Below, piece by piece: positions 7,725 through 10,173 of a stretch of DNA of 10,173 nucleotides (its first letter is position 1; each line of letters starts with the position of its first letter). The translations under genes and the position numbers were made by a program. The stretch is from Clostridia bacterium (lineage in GTDB: Bacteria; Bacillota; Clostridia; Oscillospirales; CAG-272), in assembly GCA_017540285.1 (NCBI GenBank), contig JAFYBI010000354.1, positions 1-10,173 of the forward strand, in the 5' to 3' direction. The notes under the pieces were generated by a model. The model did no database searches, had not been told where the DNA came from, and worked only from the letters and a program-made list of their open reading frames with translations.

Positions 7725-8162
7725 TTCTGCCGCGGCGAGCTGCCGGACGGTGTCGAGAAATTCCCCGCGAAGGTTGTACGCCGTCAGATACAGATCCCCG
7801 CCGTCGAGGGTGAGGAGCGCGTCCCCGTCCGGGAAGAGGAGGGTGAGATACCCGCCGTCCGCGCATCCTTCGACGAGGGAGACGAGCGTCCCGGGCGCGG
7901 GCTGCACGATCCAGTCGGAGTCTTCCTCCCCGGCGCCGGGCGAACGGTCCGCCGCGATCCCGTCGTAGCACGACAGGCAGAGGACGACGCGGGCGAACCG
8001 GCGGTAAAGCGCGCCGATCCGTTCGGGGGCGGCAAGGTATTCCTCGACCGGGAAATAATAGCTGCCGGCCTCACGCGGGACCCGGCGCGGAAGAAAATCG
8101 ATCACGTGACAGGGGGCGTCGAGGAGGCGCTCCCTTTGTTCGTCGTACAGGGGCTGTTTCAT
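7701..8162 (-). CDS. Hypothetical protein, 153 residues
   Basis: Small soluble protein (starts MKQPLYDEQ) with no signal peptide or membrane segment. It begins with a charged helix, then a VIDFLPRRVP segment, an aromatic YYFPVEEYL stretch, a helix with a Cys-containing VVLCLSCYDGI, and a C-terminal beta hairpin rich in Asp-Gly turns (LTLDGGDLYLTAYN), ending in a helix. The sequence vaguely recalls small uncharacterised Clostridia proteins with a VIDxxPxxVP motif; I assign no function. The start at 8162 is chosen over an upstream ATG at 8225 because AAAGGAG (8169-8175) lies 6 bases before it and a near-consensus promoter (8196-8224) would otherwise be inside the coding region. It is monocistronic and convergent to the nucleosidase gene, with 8 bases between stops. 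Confidence 0.8.
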   Translation of the reverse strand: MKQPLYDEQRERLLDAPCHVIDFLPRRVPREAGSYYFPVEEYLAAPERIGALYRRFARVVLCLSCYDGIAADRSPGAGEEDSDWIVQPAPGTLVSLVEGCADGGYLTLLFPDGDALLTLDGGDLYLTAYNLRGEFLDTVRQLAAAEGLFLREA

Positions 8163-8195
8163 GCGAATCTCCTTTGTTTCTGTCTGCCTGCCCTT

Positions 8196-8224
8196 ATTAT
8201 ACCGCACCGCGCCGGGATTGTCCA
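8196..8224 (-). promoter_or_regulatory. Sigma-A type promoter of the 153-residue protein gene
   Basis: On the minus strand, TGGACA (8224-8219; five of six matches to the -35 consensus) and a perfect TATAAT (8201-8196) are separated by exactly 17 bp. Transcription should start near 8189, giving a leader of roughly 27 bases that contains the AAAGGAG ribosome binding site. This is the best-matching promoter in the window, suggesting substantial basal expression of the small gene. Confidence 0.8.
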
Positions 8225-8294
8225 CCCCTTCCGCGGGCCGTCGGAAAGATTTCCTCCCCGCGCAGCCGCGGAAACATGCCGGGGCGGCCCCGAC

Positions 8295-8321
8295 GTTTTC
8301 ACGGCGTGCGGGGACGAAAAC
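8295..8321. promoter_or_regulatory. Candidate operator: AT-rich inverted repeat upstream of the solute-binding protein promoter
   Basis: GTTTTC (8295-8300) and GAAAAC (8316-8321) form a perfect inverted repeat with half-site centres 21 bp apart, which is two helical turns. It ends 3 bases before the -35 box at 8325. AT-rich arms in a GC-rich stretch and the position suggest a regulator site, but six-base arms can arise by chance. No regulator gene is present in the window. A second small palindrome, TTCCAGGAA (8367-8375), lies just past the predicted transcription start. Confidence 0.3.
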
Positions 8322-8324
8322 CTA

Positions 8325-8353
8325 TTGTTTTCCTCCGAAAGATGTGATATAAT
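8325..8353 (+). promoter_or_regulatory. Promoter of the solute-binding lipoprotein gene
   Basis: TATAAT (8348-8353) is a perfect -10 box and is preceded by TGA, making an extended -10 (TGnTATAAT). TTGTTT (8325-8330), a three-of-six match to the -35 consensus, is placed 17 bp upstream. Predicted start near 8360. The ribosome binding site AGGAGG (8386-8391) is 11 bases from the ATG at 8403, slightly longer than usual. The remainder of the 8163-8402 gap holds the divergent promoter and GC-rich DNA with no gene. Confidence 0.75.
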
Positions 8354-8402
8354 GAACTGACCTGATTTCCAGGAATTCAACGCACAGGAGGCGGAACCAT
8401 CC

Positions 8403-9872
8403 ATGAAAAAGCGTGTTCTTTCCATCCTTCTCGCGGCCGTGATGCTGCTGCCCATGGCTGCCGCATGCTCCGAAAACGGCGCGGAGACCGACACCCCCGA
8501 CACCGGTCTTTCTCCTGCGCCGACCGCCGCCGAAGAGGTCGTCGAGCCTGAGGAGACCGAGCTGTCCGACAATCTGCCGGCGTCGGATTTCGAAGGGTAC
8601 GGCTTCCATGTCGGCGCGCAGGACGGGGTGTACTACGGCTGCGCCATGATCGAACAGGTCCTTGTCGAGGAGCTCAACGGCGACGTCGTGAACGATGCCG
8701 TCTACAACGCCAACCGCGCCGTCGAATCGCGGTTCAACGTGCAGCTCGGGTCCGTTTTGTTCCCGGATGACAGCGGGGCGACCGTCAAGGCCTCCATTCA
8801 GGCCGGAGACGACGTGTACGACATCCTGACGATGCACGACATCACCATTGCGAATCTGTCCCTGACCGGTCTGTTCCGCGACGTGAACGAGATCCCGCAT
8901 CTGGACTACACCCGCCCGTGGTGGCCGTCCTATTCGGTGGATTCCCTGACCGTGGGCGGCAGCATGTACCTGATTTCCAACTACATTTCCTACATGAATC
9001 TCGCCATGACCAGAGCGGTGTTCATCAACAAGGGCATCGCGGAGCAGTACAACTACACGATCCCTTATGAGAAGGTCAAAAACGGCGAGTGGTATCTCGA
9101 CGACTTCATCGATATGATGCAGGATGTCTACCTCGACGTCAACGGCAACGGACGGCGGGATGACGACGATATCTACGGATTCGCCGCCAGCTCCGCGCTG
9201 TACGCCATCCAGGAATCCTTCGGCGTGGAGCCCGTCAAGGAGGATGAGAACGGACAGCTCTACCTCAATATCAACAATGAGACGACGGTGACGCTGATCG
9301 AGAAGTTCTACCACATGATGGCGGAGACGGAGGGGGGCTACCTCAACAACGACGAAAGCATTTTTACCTTCGCCGCCGGAAGCGCCCTTTTCGGCATGTT
9401 CGATCTGGGCCGGGTGCTCAGCAATCTCCGCGATTCGGAAATCACCTACGGCATCCTTCCGATCCCGAAGCTGAACGAACTGCAGGAGAACTATATCTCC
9501 GGGTCCACGGACAGACCCTACGCCATCCCCGTGACGGCGCAGAACGACGAGCGGCTGGGCATCATCATCGAAGCCATGTCCGCCGAGGGCTACAAGCAGG
9601 TCCGTCCCGCCTTCTTCGAGATCGCCCTCAAATCGAAATACGCCTATGATTCGGAATCCGCCGAAATGCTGGAGATCATCGGCAACACCATCGTTCTGGA
9701 CTTCTCCTATATCTATTCCAATTTCGGCGGCTTCGCGTGGACACTGATGAACATGATGAGCGTGAACAATCCCTCGAAGGATTTCGCCTCCTACTACGCC
9801 AAGAACGAGAAGGTCCAGAAAAAGCTGCTGGATAAACTGCAGAAGTCCTTCGACGAAATGAAGAATCGGTAA
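8403..9872 (+). CDS. ABC-type extracellular solute-binding lipoprotein
   Basis: 489-residue lipoprotein with a type II signal peptide: MKKR start, hydrophobic core, lipobox ending MAAAC with Cys22 as the acylated residue. An acidic linker (about 25-60) precedes the binding domain. The body carries features typical of a Clostridia branch of carbohydrate-type solute-binding proteins: GDVVNDAVYNANRAVESRFNV near the start, AGDDVYDI, a PWWP segment, and a calcium-loop-like D-x-N-G-N-G-x-x-D motif (D245, N247, N249, D253, D256) followed by IYGFAAS. Such proteins capture oligosaccharides or other solutes at the cell surface and hand them to an ABC permease. It has its own promoter and no permease or ATPase gene follows; the next gene is convergent. 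It must either work with a permease encoded elsewhere or act as a sensor or binding protein. Ligand unknown; a glycan link to the GH92 operon is possible but only inferred from proximity. Confidence 0.88.
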   Translation: MKKRVLSILLAAVMLLPMAAACSENGAETDTPDTGLSPAPTAAEEVVEPEETELSDNLPASDFEGYGFHVGAQDGVYYGCAMIEQVLVEELNGDVVNDAVYNANRAVESRFNVQLGSVLFPDDSGATVKASIQAGDDVYDILTMHDITIANLSLTGLFRDVNEIPHLDYTRPWWPSYSVDSLTVGGSMYLISNYISYMNLAMTRAVFINKGIAEQYNYTIPYEKVKNGEWYLDDFIDMMQDVYLDVNGNGRRDDDDIYGFAASSALYAIQESFGVEPVKEDENGQLYLNINNETTVTLIEKFYHMMAETEGGYLNNDESIFTFAAGSALFGMFDLGRVLSNLRDSEITYGILPIPKLNELQENYISGSTDRPYAIPVTAQNDERLGIIIEAMSAEGYKQVRPAFFEIALKSKYAYDSESAEMLEIIGNTIVLDFSYIYSNFGGFAWTLMNMMSVNNPSKDFASYYAKNEKVQKKLLDKLQKSFDEMKNR

Positions 9873-9923
9873 GGGCCCCGGTCGTTCTCCGGCGGCGTCA
9901 TCCCACCCTGTCCGCGGCCGGCA

Positions 9924-10173
9924 TCAGCGGTTCTGCTCCGTCGGTGCCGCGCCGCTTTTTTCCGTCCGCAGCAGAAGCACGCTCACGGCCAGCAGAAGCG
10001 GGAAGCACACGCCGCAGAGAAGCCCCGCCCGGATGTTTTCTCCCATGACGTGGGAAATGCCGCCCACCAGAGCCGGACCCGCCGCCGCGCCCAGATCTCC
10101 CCCCAGGGCCAGCAGGGCGAACAGGGCGGTCCCCCCCTTCGGCAGCCCGGCGGAGGAGATGCTGAGGGACCCC
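9924..10173 (-). CDS. MFS transporter, C-terminal fragment (gene continues beyond window)
   Basis: The minus strand is open from the window edge to a TGA at 9926-9924, encoding the last 82 residues of a membrane protein. The fragment starts with SLSISSAGLPKGGTALFALL and shows the last two membrane segments: about fragment residues 17-40 (ALFALLALGGDLG, then a GPALVGG turn) and 50-69 (a hydrophobic run ending LLLR), followed by a short hydrophilic tail. The GGTxxFALLALGGDLG...GP pattern matches the penultimate helix region of major facilitator superfamily permeases from Bacillota, which move small solutes by proton- or gradient-coupled transport. No start codon lies inside the window. It is convergent with the solute-binding protein gene, 51 bases between stops. 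Substrate cannot be inferred from this part. Confidence 0.75.
   Translation of the reverse strand, partial: GSLSISSAGLPKGGTALFALLALGGDLGAAAGPALVGGISHVMGENIRAGLLCGVCFPLLLAVSVLLLRTEKSGAAPTEQNR
9926..9961 (+). terminator. Likely intrinsic terminator of the solute-binding protein transcript
   Basis: AGCGG (9926-9930) and CCGCT (9952-9956) form a stem, with a possible small inner CC/GG helix, followed by a run of six T (9956-9961). It lies 53 bases after the stop codon and falls within the last codons of the convergent MFS gene, where the T-run encodes its Glu-Lys-Lys-like AAAAAA on the other strand. The loop is large (about 20 bases), so strength is uncertain. Confidence 0.45.

Noticed and set aside
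6502..7971. Minus-strand open frame of 489 codons across the hydrolase-nucleosidase junction
   Set aside because: It runs opposite two motif-supported plus-strand genes and includes intergenic DNA; no domain is visible.
8322..9314. Minus-strand open frame of 330 codons opposite the solute-binding protein gene
   Set aside because: It is antisense to a gene with signal peptide and family motifs, and its product is rich in Val, His and Asp repeats typical of a shadow frame.

Overview
The window looks like chromosomal DNA of a GC-rich member of the Bacillota, probably a gut-type Clostridia. The reasons are strong AGGAGG-type ribosome binding sites, TATAAT promoters standing out of GC-rich DNA, type II lipoprotein signal peptides with an E/P/T-rich linker, and a solute-binding lipoprotein of a type common in Clostridia. 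This placement is inference; no taxonomic marker gene is present. I see no tRNA, rRNA, CRISPR array, insertion sequence or phage gene.

Left part (1-6805): a terminator of an unseen upstream gene (11-65) is followed by a second intrinsic terminator (160-190) whose T-run directly abuts the -10 box of a promoter. That promoter drives an apparent three-gene operon: a GH92-family alpha-mannosidase without signal peptide (249-2330), a 1010-residue lipoprotein of unrecognised family with a carbohydrate-binding-like beta-sandwich (2327-5359, ATGA overlap), and a cytoplasmic serine hydrolase of the class C beta-lactamase/esterase type (5414-6805). A plausible reading is a small glycan-processing locus with a surface lipoprotein that binds or processes a mannose-containing or acylated carbohydrate and two intracellular enzymes that finish it. 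No sugar transporter lies in the operon.

Middle part (6806-8162): after a weak stem-loop lies a stand-alone nucleoside phosphorylase/nucleosidase-fold protein (6919-7692). It is convergent, with 8 bases between stop codons, to a minus-strand gene for a 153-residue protein of unknown function (7701-8162) that has its own near-consensus promoter.

Right part (8163-10173): a 240-base divergent intergenic region carries two back-to-back promoters and a possible operator. The plus-strand promoter drives an ABC-type solute-binding lipoprotein (8403-9872) that is not followed by permease genes. The window ends in the 3' end of a convergent MFS transporter gene on the minus strand, and a likely terminator for the binding-protein transcript lies inside its last codons.
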